DNA from: Tillus elongatus
Taxonomy: Eukaryota; Arthropoda; Insecta; Coleoptera; Cleridae
NCBI GenBank assembly: GCA_964006375.1
Contig: OZ023267.1
Coordinates: 22,999,739-23,063,738 of the forward strand
Length of the DNA: 64,000 nucleotides
Direction of reading: 5' to 3'
Shown piece after piece: positions 10,074 through 20,532 of this stretch; positions within the stretch are counted from its first letter, which is position 1, and each line of letters opens with the position of its first letter. A model generated the notes under the pieces. It had not been told where the DNA came from. It did not search any database and saw only the letters and a program-made list of their open reading frames with translations. The position numbers and the translations under genes were made by a program.

Positions 10074-11642
10074 TAATGGGTGTGAATTTTGACTTAATAT
10101 AAATTTAACCTTTTCCCTTAACTCTTCATATGAAAATGTTTTATTTTGATTATTTACCAAGTCTCTTAAACTATGTAACAAAACTGTGCATGAATTAAAA
10201 TTAGAATCACTGCTATTACCTAACCTTTTCCTGGAGTATTGTGGAGAATAAGGATTCTGAATGGGTTTAGATGGAAGTGGTGGGAAATGTATAATTTGTC
10301 TATGCGCTTCTAACGTTGGACTTATACTTCCCTCTGGTGTGGAGACGGTTGCTCGTTTTCTTTTTATTTGTGTAAAATAGTGTCCGGTCTTGCTATCGCC
10401 ACTGGTATTTGATGATCCTTGCACCGTTTTTAAAACGCCTGAATAACTAGACTCGTATTTCCTAATAGCTTCCTTGTATGAAACATTTTCTTTACCCATA
10501 ATAATTTTTATATTTTTTTGTCTACTAAATTCTGGGCAAAGTTGTCTGTTTGTGGCTTCGTGTTCTCCTGTGCAAACAACACATTTTGGCGGTTCCTGTG
10601 ATGTGCAATTTTTGTTGTCATGTTCACCACCGCATCTCTTGCATCTCTCGCGACCCTTACATTGCGCGCTAATGTGACCGTATCTTAAGCATTTTAGACA
10701 TTGTACAACTCGTTGTACATAAGGCTCTACATCAAATATTAATTTTTCTATAACTATCTGTGTAGGCAGTACTTTACCTTTGAATGACACTAATATTGTT
10801 TGTGTAGGAATAAAGTTCAACTTCCCGTCTTGAAACACTCTACGATTCATACGCCGAACGTCTAACACTTCTACAATGTTGCCATATCTTGGTTTAATAA
10901 GTTCTTTTAACTCTGTTTCTGAAATATCCACATCGACGTGTTTAATTATACCTTGCCTTCTTGCTAAATATTGGGGCATGTATGCTTCGTAATCCTTGTT
11001 GGATAGTTCCTTTGAATTTATTAATTTATTGGCGCTAGATGCGGTTGAAAATTCAATTTTTAATTTATTAATGCCTACACTAGCTATACAATTGATAGAG
11101 TCCTGTATATCTGGCTCGCAATTCCTAACTAACCTTGCTACTCCTATTCTATGCAACCGACCTACATTTCCGTTTTTATTTTGTACGTAGACTATGTATG
11201 GCCCTGTATCAGCTGTTCGATATAAATATTTTTGTTTTGGGAATAATTGATTATTTATATTTTGGTTTGTTTCTTCCGTGACCTTCTCTTTTTCTTGTGA
11301 TAAGCCCGTGCTGCCAAGAGCTGATAAACCCGACTGCGATATTAATTGAGAGTTGTGGAAAGAATTTTGATTTAAAATTACTGGATTAATTAATAATTCT
11401 TCGCTTACCTGTTCCCTTCTAATATTATGTGGTAGTGTAATTTGTGTCTGTGTATTATGTGTAATCTGTGGATTTTTTAATAATAGGTTTCTATTTTGTG
11501 ATTGTGTATTTGAGTGTATCTGTTCATTTTCTTCTCCTATTCCTGTTTTTTTTGTCACCGTATCGTCTTCTATGTCCATCCATGTGTCATGTTCTTTGGA
11601 CTTATCTGGTGGATCAACTTTAATGTCTTTATTAAGGCTCAT
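10071..11642 (-). CDS. I-group retrotransposon ORF1: gag-like RNA-binding protein (523 aa)
   Basis: The N-terminal ~130 residues are polar, acidic and Asn/Gln-rich. A folded region follows (about 145-310), including DVDISETELKELIKP and ILVSFKGKVLP, which resembles the RRM-like part of insect LINE gag proteins. Three zinc knuckles lie at about 315-328 (CLKCLRYGHISAQC, classic CX2CX4HX4C), 334-346 (CKRCGGEHDNKNC) and 354-369 (CVVCTGEHEATNRQLC). A basic stretch (QIKRKRA, near 430) could act in nuclear entry or RNA binding. Such proteins package the element RNA into a ribonucleoprotein with ORF2. The frame is uninterrupted, and the start at 11642 follows an 88-nt leader. Confidence 0.9.
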   Translation of the reverse strand: MSLNKDIKVDPPDKSKEHDTWMDIEDDTVTKKTGIGEENEQIHSNTQSQNRNLLLKNPQITHNTQTQITLPHNIRREQVSEELLINPVILNQNSFHNSQLISQSGLSALGSTGLSQEKEKVTEETNQNINNQLFPKQKYLYRTADTGPYIVYVQNKNGNVGRLHRIGVARLVRNCEPDIQDSINCIASVGINKLKIEFSTASSANKLINSKELSNKDYEAYMPQYLARRQGIIKHVDVDISETELKELIKPRYGNIVEVLDVRRMNRRVFQDGKLNFIPTQTILVSFKGKVLPTQIVIEKLIFDVEPYVQRVVQCLKCLRYGHISAQCKGRERCKRCGGEHDNKNCTSQEPPKCVVCTGEHEATNRQLCPEFSRQKNIKIIMGKENVSYKEAIRKYESSYSGVLKTVQGSSNTSGDSKTGHYFTQIKRKRATVSTPEGSISPTLEAHRQIIHFPPLPSKPIQNPYSPQYSRKRLGNSSDSNFNSCTVLLHSLRDLVNNQNKTFSYEELREKVKFILSQNSHPL

Positions 11643-11696
11643 AATACTTATTTGTTTTCACTAAGAACGCACTTAAAATTTTCACGCTACGATCAG

Positions 11697-11730
11697 ACGT
11701 CCGAACACTTCTGAATCCGCCCGTGAACTG
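11697..11730 (-). promoter_or_regulatory. Internal promoter: Inr plus DPE at the 5' end of the I-group element
   Basis: The minus strand reads TCAGTT across the junction, matching the arthropod initiator TCA(+1)KTY with A at 11729. GGACG falls at +28 to +32, an exact match to the downstream promoter element RGWYV at its required spacing. TATA-less Inr+DPE promoters are established for insect LINEs such as jockey and the I factor. Activity here is inferred. Confidence 0.65.
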
Positions 11731-11744
11731 AAGAATTTATGTTC
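11731..11744. repeat. Target-site duplication, right copy
   Basis: AAGAATTTATGTTC, pairing with 5851-5864. Confidence 0.85.
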
Positions 11745-12105
11745 TACTTTAAGATTAGACAAGTTATTTTCGTTAGCCATGCCAGTAGCGCTCTGTGGAC
11801 CGTGTAGTTTACAAATGTTTCAGAAACAGGATAGGTTTTTGTTTGCTGGGGAGGATATTCCACAGTGAGAAACTTAATTAGATTACCAACGAGTCTTAAT
11901 TTGTCAACAGAGGAAAGCTCAAACAGAAATATATTTACTTGACTAATTGTTTACGTTGGATTAAATGGCATGTTGGCTTTTAGGCTTATTCATTTTCTCT
12001 GTAGTAAATTATACCAACTGTTTATTTAAATTGACATTCAAAATTGCTCAAAGAGCGCAAGACTTAATAATTTTATTAGCTGATAATATTCACTTAACCG
12101 GGTTT
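11745..12105. other. Spacer between I-group element and piggyBac element
   Basis: AT-rich. No gene or repeat recognised. Confidence 0.45.
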
Positions 12106-12109
12106 TTAA

Positions 12110-12124
12110 CCCAGATATGCCCAA
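12110..12124 (+). repeat. piggyBac left terminal inverted repeat
   Basis: CCCAGATATGCCCAA directly after TTAA. Confidence 0.85.
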
Positions 12125-12239
12125 AACATTTTTTGTCAAGAAAATAACTAATCTTGCTATAAAATGCATTTATTTTGAACTTACAAAGCTACATCATACA
12201 TAAAGTTGAAGAAAAAATTATTAGTTTTTGAAAAAAGGG

Positions 12240-12263
12240 CCGTCCTATATATAGGACGTTGGG
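12240..12263 (+). repeat. piggyBac subterminal inverted repeat, left
   Basis: 24 bp pairing with 14142-14165 at 23 of 24 positions. The core is itself palindromic (GTCCTATATATAGGAC), so it could be a dimeric transposase binding site (inference). Confidence 0.75.
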
Positions 12264-12277
12264 CACTAGGAATACTG

Positions 12278-14138
12278 CTAGACTTTCAAAGTATGGTATG
12301 CCAGGAAACATTTTACATGTAAACCGCTGTTACATTTTACACATCTAGTGGTGGTTTTAGAGTGACAGTGGCGACATCTAGTTTGAGTGTCCTGGGGTAT
12401 AACAAAATGCCCAATGTTATCATATCTGATTCCTAGATTTTCATTAGAATTTGGTCTGCCTGTAGAATTACGGCCTTTTTCTTTCAGATTTGTCTGAAGT
12501 ATAGACAACGCTATTTGTCTTCGGAATGACAAGTGGTCCAACTGATTTTGTTTATCAGCATAGATTTTATGCAACTGCCATGCATTATGTACAGCTAAAT
12601 CCACCGCTTGCATTATGAGCGGAAAATACCACTTTTTACCGCGTATCGATGTCCTATATAGGCTTACATTCTGATCACAACGGTCCACACCGCCCATATT
12701 TTGGTTGTAGACATTTACTATGTAGGGTTGATCAACAGATATATTCTTCTTCTCTTTATAAGAATATCTTCTTACCGAATGAAGTGGTGTTATGCCTACA
12801 GAATTCGAGCACATTGTAACAATGTTATTATCGTTCCACTGTACAGCGATAATATTTTCATTTGTTTTCTTTGAATGGAATGTCCCACGTGGAGCTTTCT
12901 TGAGTGAAACATCATCAGGAAATGGGTTTCCCAGCAATCTATTCTTTCGAATTGTACCAGTAGCTCGCGTATGTTTGCTGGATAACAAATTGAGGAGATG
13001 TAGAGATGAAAAAAAATTATCAAAGTATAAATGAAAATTCTTATCGGGCCATTTACTATGCAAGACGTCAGCATAGGTGAGAACTACACCTGCACCTACA
13101 CCGTATTCTTTATATTTCTCTGAAACATGGGTGGCTGCACCCTGATATGGCTCCATCCAATTCACATATCCCAGCCGAGTACAACCCATCCATATTTTAT
13201 AGCCGTATCGAATAGGCTTACCATGGATGTATTGTTTACATCCATGGCGGCCAAAATATGGAACCATGGATTCGTCGATGCTATGATTTTCCTGCAACGG
13301 GCCCTTCTCAATAAATTTTTTATTCAGATGTACATATAGCGGTCTAACTTTTGCAAATTTGTCAGGCAATGCATTGATGGTGTTATTGTCTATAAAATGT
13401 ATATTGCTCATAATAAATTCAAACCTATTTCGGGAAATAGCGTTTGAAACCAGTTCACTGTGAGTATCTGGGCTACGTTCCCAGTACAGTCTTCTTCGGG
13501 GCAATACATTATAGCCGCTCAAAATCAACACACCAATAAATGCTTTCAGCTCCTTTTTTGTTATGTTGGCCGGTTGATTATGGCTGCTAGCATATCTATT
13601 AGTCTCTATTTCCATTAGATCAAAAATATCATCGTCAAAAAATTCTTCAAATAACGCAAGCGGAGACTGTGAGCTAGGAGCTGCTGCTGGTTCATCATTT
13701 ACCCATGTGGAAACTGAAGAGATATCCCCACTTGACCAATGATATGCTTTTCTTTTTGCATTCTTACGAGCTATAAAATGTGACAGGGGTAGGTTATCCT
13801 CTGGATCATCCTCTGAATCTATATTTACTTCTGGCGCTGAAATAATAAGATCATTTCAGTAAGTACATATATTAGAAGTTATTACCAGCTAATATTTCAC
13901 CTGTGTGACAAGCAAATTCAACTTCAGCAGGTGCTCGCAGTTGACTGGCGGGGAGGTTCGACAAATTTATGTTGTCTTCTTCACCTGAGTCTTCGTCGGT
14001 TATGTTGTCATTTGCATTTTCTGGCGGTAAAATGGTGACATCAGCCTGACTAATGTTTTCCAAGTCATCGTCTTCCTCAAGAAGTGCAATCACTTCATTC
14101 AATGATAGGCCCCTGAAAAGTGGAAAATCGTAATGCAT
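12278..14138 (-). CDS. piggyBac-like transposase, two exons, 603 aa
   Basis: Coding parts are 13886-14138 and 12278-13836. The 49-nt gap has GT (GTAATAAC) at its 5' end and TTATTATTTCAG at its 3' end. Joining keeps the frame (GCT-G/CG-CCA) and gives 603 residues, against 594 for the founding piggyBac protein. The N-terminus is acidic (LLEEDDDLEN, DEDSGEEDN), then the catalytic region has SIDES (Asp ~272), HLYFDN (Asp ~357) and GGVDRCDQN (Asp ~469), the expected DDD triad. The C-terminus is a Cys/His zinc-binding tail (CRHCHSKTTTRCVKC). The protein excises the element and reinserts it at TTAA. A poly(A) signal (AATAAA, minus strand) is at 12169-12174. No disabling change was seen. The intron call is inferred from splice signals and frame only. 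Confidence 0.88.
13837..13885 (-). other. Predicted 49-nt intron in piggyBac transposase
   Basis: The donor GTAATAAC follows ATATTAGCTG. TACTTACTGA could serve as branch site, and the acceptor is a pyrimidine-rich TTATTATTTCAG. The upstream frame reaches TAA inside the intron, and the downstream frame reaches TGA just upstream of the acceptor, so splicing is needed to join them. Confidence 0.75.
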
Positions 14139-14141
14139 ATT

Positions 14142-14165
14142 CCCAACGTCCTACATATAGGACGG
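14142..14165 (-). repeat. piggyBac subterminal inverted repeat, right
   Basis: CCCAACGTCCTACATATAGG plus four bases, inverted relative to 12240-12263. It begins 3 bp upstream of the transposase start codon, so it overlaps the probable leader or promoter. Confidence 0.75.
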
Positions 14166-14487
14166 TCATGTTTCTAACCCCAATATAATCACAAAATGAA
14201 CCCAATTAAAAATATATTAGTAACTAGTATTTGCAGCATCCTTAGGGAGTACATTTATGCAAAATTTGTAATAGCAATGATGATATTTACCTTTCAAAAC
14301 ATATTCCATAGTCACTGAAATTACTATCAACCATTTTGTCCATTTTCAATGCACTTGTAAAACACTTTTGACAGCAATCTGTGTATGTTGGTAACAAAGT
14401 TCACTAGACTACCTATAGTTCTACATGTTACCACAAGATGTCGCCACTAACACGTTTCCTATTGAATCTAGGAGCATATTTGTAAAG

Positions 14488-14520
14488 CGTCCTACATATA
14501 GAACGTTGGGAATATCTGGG
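14488..14520 (-). repeat. piggyBac right TIR with adjacent third palindrome copy
   Basis: GCGTCCTACATATAGAACG (imperfect palindrome) runs directly into GTTGGGAATATCTGGG, the right TIR, followed by TTAA. Confidence 0.8.
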
Positions 14521-14744
14521 TTAATTGCTTTTCTTGTAAAATGGCATTTTTTAACTTTATTTGCGCATTACTTTTGAAGTTTGTAAGAATTACAGTAACA
14601 CTTGTAAGTTCCACAAAGAAATCAATATTTTGTAGCGACAAATATACAGAAAGAAACTCTGAAATAAGTAAAACAGAACCTGGTTGCGTTTCACATAATG
14701 AACTTGTCAGTTGTTGCCGGTGTTTTCAAGTCAGCCAAGACAAG

Positions 14745-15600
14745 CCAAAGTAATTCCATCTGCCGAAAAAGAGACAGACAAGATATTTTCAGTTACAGGC
14801 AATTCTCAATACTGAGTGTATTTGCCAAAATAATGGCTAAAGCGGTGGCTGTACGATCGGGAAATGTCTTGGGACACCAGCGTATAATATCGGACTGTCA
14901 ACAAGGTTTATGAGCTGGACTACCAACGGAAACAACTCTTGTTGATATAATACAGTGTACATATACGACGAACTTGACAGGGCTCAGCAAGCAGTGGCCT
15001 TTATGTTCGATCTTTCTAGGGCTTTTGATACACTAAATCCGCAACTGCTTGGGTAAAAGCTACAGTGCCTGGTTATTCGGGGCCCTGTTTGCGACTGGAT
15101 GCTCTCGTTTTTAAAGAACAGACAAATGGTAGTATCGGTGGGTGGAGTGCATTCAGGTCTTTATGATATAGTTTATATCATATAAACAGTGACATTCCCC
15201 AGGGCCCGTTGCTATTTGTCTTATGTGTAAATGGTCTGCCTGAACATAATACGAGTGGGAGTGGGGTTATACATGAACGTGGACGATACGACAGTGATTG
15301 TATCAAGGGGACGCTGTCTAGTTCGGAAGGGTAGAGTTACCCGTTGCTATTTGTCTTATATGCAAATGGTCTTCCTGAACATATTAAGAGTGGGAGGGGG
15401 GTTATACATGAGCGTGGACGATACGACGGTGATTGTATCAAGGGGACACTGTCTAGTTCGGAAGGTCGAGTGGTGTGTGGTAAAAACAAGGTTAACTCGA
15501 GCGCCACGACTTTATAGAAATATCTAAGGTTTTGGAGAAAAGTGGAAGCCCCAAAGTAGCGGAGACATTTGTAACGGACCACCCTGTGGAAGTAGGATAC
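14745..15600 (+). pseudogene. Non-LTR reverse transcriptase remnant with internal duplication
   Basis: RT motifs appear in several frames: FSYRQFSILSVFAKIMAKAV (NYRPISLL-type box), HQRIISDCQQGL (QHGF box), FDLSRAFDTLNPQLL (first catalytic Asp region), DWMLSFLKNRQM, and YMNVDDTTVIV (the YADD box). The stops and shifts between them show it is dead. A 135-bp unit containing the YADD-type box is tandemly duplicated (starts at 15205 and 15340). No flanking duplication was found. It resembles Jockey/CR1-type enzymes in motif style only. Confidence 0.75.
15205..15470 (+). repeat. 135-bp tandem duplication within RT remnant
   Basis: The copies at 15205-15339 and 15340-15470 differ at a small fraction of sites. 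Both keep 'gttgctatttgtctta' and 'gattgtatcaaggggac'. Confidence 0.85.
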
Positions 15601-15723
15601 CTAGGTAGGCTCCAGTAAAGATGATTATTGTCCAGGGGTCGGATTTGCTTGAAGAAAATTTTAGTTCATATATACAAGATATGCATAAAAATATATTTAT
15701 TTAACTGATGAAAATATGCACAG

Positions 15724-15726
<3 letters not shown>

Positions 15727-15817
<91 letters not shown>
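15727..15817. repeat. (TA)n tract, ~91 bp
   Basis: Its flanks are not TA-core modules, unlike most tracts here. Confidence 0.95.
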
Positions 15818-15819
<2 letters not shown>

Positions 15820-16208
15820 TATAGGTTACCAAGGCTGATTATTAAGCAAAATGTATGAAATAAAATAGGGCGTACCCCTTTGGTTCGGTTTTGCCCAGGC
15901 ATAAAGATTTAAATCGCGGTATTGCTCTCGCTTCAACGGGTTTGAGCCCTTGAAGGTTTGACTAAGTTATCGCGGCGCATAAAGGTCTATAATCTACAAT
16001 ATCCCATCCCTCTGACCGCCCCTGGGTTCGTATTGGGTGATGAGATATAGTAAACTATTTGTAGACCTCCAAGCTTTAAGTTATTTCCTCAAGCATGGGC
16101 ACCTAAGGGCTTTTTATTCGAGTACTTTAATTTGGAATATTGGAGTCTCTCGGGTAACTGTTTATACAACGGACTATTAAAATATAGTTGACAACGAGAT
16201 GTAATTTA
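15818..16208. other. Unassigned intergenic sequence
   Basis: No coding or repeat signal recognised. Confidence 0.4.
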
Positions 16209-16543
16209 AAAAGCCTGGACACAGCAAGTGCGTTATGGTAGTGAATTTTCATAGAAATGAACTGGCACAAAATATTTTATTATAACTGTTTTTTTATTCT
16301 AACATAGAAATCCAAATTTTGGTGTATAGTTTACTTTTTATATCGTAAATATACCTACCAAATTTGGTTATCACACCTTTTATATTTTTTGAGATACATT
16401 TTTTTTAGAATTAAAACTTAAAATTTTCCCGGAAAACCTCGTCCTATTTTCCTGACTAACGAACTTGTCAAAGCCATTTACAAAAGAAAGGTACGTGCCA
16501 AATTTTGTCAGAATCGGCCCACTATTTTTTGAGTAATCGGTGT

Positions 16544-16557
<14 letters not shown>

Positions 16558-16637
<80 letters not shown>
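16558..16637. repeat. (TA)n tract left of the intact mariner
   Basis: About 80 bp. Its last TA is the target dinucleotide of the insertion. Confidence 0.95.
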
Positions 16638-16640
<3 letters not shown>

Positions 16641-16978
16641 TGTGGAACAGCCAAATGGAATAAATTCGATAACGGATAAATGAGGACGTGTTGGGAAAAA
16701 CGCTTGGACACGTCGATTTGTATTTTTAACTGCGCATCTTTTTCAAGAAAAAAAAATTATATAGGGTGCGTCATGTGACAGTGGCCAATACCAACTTTCT
16801 TATTTTAAATACAAGCCCCTGTATATTATTAATTTTTTGGATTCTTCAGAAAATTCTAGACATAATTCATGTACAATGTCCTATACCTATCTTCAACTGT
16901 TTCGGAAATATTAAGTATTTTCAGATTTATTACAAAAATTAACATTAAAAATAGAAAATTATTTTATTTCACAAATTC
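16638..16978 (+). repeat. Left 341-bp terminal inverted repeat
   Basis: Matches 18358-18698 inverted. Ends inward at ...TTCACAAATTC. Confidence 0.92.
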
Positions 16979-17034
16979 TAATAAGAAATACTGATTATTT
17001 CTTAATAATTTAAAAAAACAAAAAAAAATTAATG

Positions 17035-18123
17035 TCAATGTAGTAAATGTTCAAAATGCTCGCCACGAACATCTTGGCAACATGCTAATCTGGTATAGAA
17101 ATGTCTTCTAACATTACTCAACATCTCAGGCGTGACTGATCTAATCGCAAGCGTGATTCGTCTTTTTAAGTCATCTAAGTTGAGGGGCTTAGTTTTGTAT
17201 ACAATACTTTTGACATATCCCCACAAAAAGTAGTCTAATAGCGACAGATCAGGAGATCGTGCTGGCCATTCTATCGATCCGCGCCTCCCTATCCACCGAT
17301 TTGGAAAAATTTGATTCAGGTACTGCCGGACATTGATTTGGTAATGGGGCGGTGCTCCATCTTGCTGAAACCATATTTTATTGGCAGGAACTTGTGGGTT
17401 TGCTGGATCTGGATATAAGTTTGTCAAAGTTGGCACGACATTATTTTGGAGCAGTTCTAAATATTTATCCCCATTCAAGTTGCCATCAATGAAAAAGGGA
17501 CCTACGATATGATTTCCAACAATTCCTGCCCAAACATTAACTTTTTCAGGATATTGCGTATGTTCCTCTCTCATCCAATGAGGATTCTCATTAGACCAAT
17601 AGCGGCAATTTTGACGATTAACATGACCGTGAAGTGTAAATGTGCTCTCATCAGAAAACAAAACATCTTCTAATTGGATCACATTGTTATCTAACATTGC
17701 CATCATTTGTTCACAAAAATACGTTCTCCTATCGAAATCGTCCTCCATGAGCTCCTGAGTTGGTATCATTTTATAGGGATGCATTTTACTTTCCTTTAAT
17801 GTTCGAAAAATTGCTGTGTGGCTAACGTTGAATAGTTGGGCTGCTTGTCGACCAGAAGTATGTGGGTTTCCTTGAAACTCAAGCGTAATATCCAATTTCG
17901 TATCATCACTTACTGCATTGGCAGCTACTTTTTTTATCTGTCTCACATGACCAAGCTCGCGAAACTGCTTTTCTATTTTGCTAATTGTTCCTTGGGATAC
18001 AGGCGGCAAATTTGGAAATTTTTCGTGAAATAAGCGAGACACTTCCATCTGTGTCCGTGTGTTATCTCCATAACCAATCATTTGTAGAATGGTTATTTTG
18101 TGCATTTCTGTTAAATGAACCAT
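17035..18123 (-). CDS. DD41D mariner-type transposase (362 aa)
   Basis: The N-terminal helix-turn-helix region (about 1-120: EMHKITILQMIGYGD, TISKIEKQFRELGHV, GRQAAQLFNVSHTAIFRTL) should bind the terminal repeats. The catalytic triad is FSDES (Asp158), QQDGAPPHY (Asp255) and SPDLSLLDYFLWG (Asp297). There are 41 residues between the last two, the DD41D spacing of rosa-like relatives of mariner, against 34 in classical mariners. The N-terminus resembles DUF4817-type HTH regions of arthropod Tc1/mariner proteins. No stop or frameshift is present. The start at 18123 is the first Met of the frame and lies 235 bp inside the right TIR. The protein should catalyse cut-and-paste transposition at TA. 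Confidence 0.92.
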   Translation of the reverse strand: MVHLTEMHKITILQMIGYGDNTRTQMEVSRLFHEKFPNLPPVSQGTISKIEKQFRELGHVRQIKKVAANAVSDDTKLDITLEFQGNPHTSGRQAAQLFNVSHTAIFRTLKESKMHPYKMIPTQELMEDDFDRRTYFCEQMMAMLDNNVIQLEDVLFSDESTFTLHGHVNRQNCRYWSNENPHWMREEHTQYPEKVNVWAGIVGNHIVGPFFIDGNLNGDKYLELLQNNVVPTLTNLYPDPANPQVPANKIWFQQDGAPPHYQINVRQYLNQIFPNRWIGRRGSIEWPARSPDLSLLDYFLWGYVKSIVYKTKPLNLDDLKRRITLAIRSVTPEMLSNVRRHFYTRLACCQDVRGEHFEHLLH

Positions 18124-18357
18124 TTTTCTGATATTATTACGTACAGTTAACGAAATTCAAACGACAATAGCACTGACACTAATCACTACTGTCATGCAGG
18201 CAGACAACAAGTTGCTAAGGCTACGAGTTTTATACGAACAGAAAGAAAACTGTTTTTGTTTCATTTCATATCAGTAAAAAGAAACGCAGGAATGGTTTTT
18301 GTTTACTTTCTCATTATCAAGAGCTGAATGGGAAATAAGTATTGATTGCAATGTAGC

Positions 18358-18803
<446 letters not shown>

Positions 18804-18905
18804 TGAAACTGACTCCGGATATGGGTTCTAGGGGTCCTAGTTCGCGCTCATTTGCAAAAAAAATTTCAAAATTCCCATTACTGAATTTTTTCTACGAAAA
18901 TTCAC

Positions 18906-19225
18906 TAGAAGGAAACAAAAACTGTCTCGGTTAGCTGAACAATTACGTGGGCTAGCTATGAAAACAAATATAATAATTCGGTCGACAAAACCTGTAAATT
19001 TTCTAAGAAAAACTCTTTAAATAAAAAGAGGGGGGGGGGGACACCTGTACAAACGACTTATCAATCAAAATAAAATTATTAAATTAATGCAGTAAAATTT
19101 TGAGCTCCGGTTTATATATTACAAAAATAAATAGTAAAAATATTTCCCACCACCATAGTCCAGATTGGCGTCGTGACGGTGTATAATACTACCCCTAAAG
19201 CTAGAATACTTCCAGCCTTACAAAC
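18906..19225. other. AT-rich spacer with a poly-G run
   Basis: Contains an 11-G homopolymer at about 19031-19041. Nothing else recognised. Confidence 0.4.
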
Positions 19226-19674
19226 ATTGTCGCTATATTAGGGAAGAAATGGGCCAGTGCTGACAATTTACAAACTAGTTAGTTGGTTGTACACAGTCTC
19301 TATTTTATAACATTATGTTTTATTTGGAGCTGTCGTGACAACATACTACCTGGTTCCGCGCCGAGATGGCGACACTGTCGTACATCTCACAATGTTCTAG
19401 GAGGCTGGCTACCATAGCCGTATTACTTGATAAGTGTGTTCTCGCTGTAATTAGTATACAGCACTGATAAGCTCTAATTAGAGAGAAACCGGTCTGCGGT
19501 TCTAATTATGGACACATCTAACCGTACATAAATTGTCCCTATATTAGGGAAGAAGTGGGCCAGGGCTGACCATTTACAAAATTGTTAGTTGGTTGTACGC
19601 AGTCTCTATTTTATAACATTATATTTTATTTGGAGCTGTCGTGACAACATACTACCTGTAGTACATCTCACAAT
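19226..19674. repeat. Pair of ~145-165-bp direct repeats
   Basis: Copies start at 19226 and 19532 ('attgtcgctatattaggg' / 'attgtccctatattaggg') and both run to 'catctcacaatg'. The second lacks about 26 bp found near the end of the first. The spacer holds short TCTAATTAGA-like palindromes. Function unknown. Confidence 0.75.
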
Positions 19675-20065
19675 GACCTAAGAGAAGAATAAAGCAATCT
19701 GCATAACGACATTTCGCAAACCTTAGCAAAGTTGGACAATACTGATATGGGTCTATAATTAGTTATCTCCGATTTGAGGTCATGCTTATGCACGGGTGTG
19801 GTCCTAACGATCTTCTTTCACACATCGCAGGAAATACTTCAACGATAAATTGAAAATGGTGTAAGATAGAGGTCGAACAAAAATATAACCACAATTAGCA
19901 TCTAAGGATCACCAGCCGTATAAATGTTTTAAAATTTTTTAATTAAAAGAAAGATATCCTGATCAGAAATGCAATCAATAATGATATAGGAACAATTAGG
20001 TATGTTTGATTAATGTGCTCGACATCGCATTTTAACGTACATGAATCGGAAGACTATTTAGTTGC
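19675..20065. other. Unassigned sequence
   Basis: No gene or repeat recognised. Confidence 0.4.
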
Positions 20066-20373
20066 AAAGTGGTGGCGCATTGAAAACGAAACAGACCGAT
20101 TTGCGTCCAGAGAATTTTTTTTTTGAGAAACGCTGAAATACGTCAATTTTAATATTGCGGGGGATATGTTTTGACATAAAACTCAACTTTGTCACATCAA
20201 CCCCTTAAGGGTGGTGATAACAACCCTTACATTTTAAATAGGGAACATGGGTCGAGTGTTACATTATTTGAAAGCTCTTTCTTTTCAGAATTCAGCACAC
20301 TAATTTTTTGGAAGCTTTATCAACTCGTTTAAAAATTATTTACAGTTGAAGATGCAAAAACGCATTTCACTCA

Positions 20374-20460
20374 TTCCGATAAGAAATGTGCTGATAGTCA
20401 ATGTTTTGTTGGTCTGTAAACAAAAAATTGACTATCAGAACATTTCTTATCGGAATGAGA
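20374..20460. repeat. Long hairpin inside the mariner left TIR
   Basis: TCATTCCGATAAGAAATGT pairs with ACATTTCTTATCGGAATGA, extended by CTGATAGTCAAT/ATTGACTATCAG, around a ~23-nt loop. The same stem is kept in the other copy at about 60.11-60.20 kb. Confidence 0.75.
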
Positions 20461-20532
20461 GAAATGCGGTTTATTATCTCAGTTTATCGGTCGGTTTGAT
20501 ACTTGATAGTAATACCGAAAATTAATTTCACA

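Larger units (their letters stand above)
5865..11730 (-). mobile_element. Complete I-group non-LTR retrotransposon (~5.87 kb)
   Basis: The element runs right to left. Its 5' end is at 11730 (CAGTTCACGGGCGG), followed by an 88-nt 5' UTR, a gag-like ORF1, and ORF2 with endonuclease, RT and RNase H. The 3' UTR ends in a short tetranucleotide tail, (AATG)n on the minus strand, next to the 14-bp target duplication. Both ORFs are open throughout and join in a TAATG overlap. The endonuclease + RT + RNase H order with a CCHC gag is that of the I group (I/Nimb-like); exact clade assignment needs a tree. Intact ORFs and an exact target duplication suggest a recent insertion. Confidence 0.88.
12106..14524 (-). 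mobile_element. Complete piggyBac-like transposon with TTAA duplication
   Basis: TTAA at 12106-12109 and 14521-14524 flank a 2411-bp element (12110-14520). The terminal repeats are CCCAGATATGCCCAA on the left and, inverted, CCCAGATATTCCCAA on the right, with one mismatch. Subterminal 24-bp inverted repeats containing GTCCTATATATAGGAC lie at 12240-12263 and 14142-14165, and a third, imperfect copy lies at 14488-14511. A spliced transposase gene fills the interior. TTAA targeting and restoration define the piggyBac superfamily. Intact ends, coding region and duplication make this a candidate autonomous element. Confidence 0.9.
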
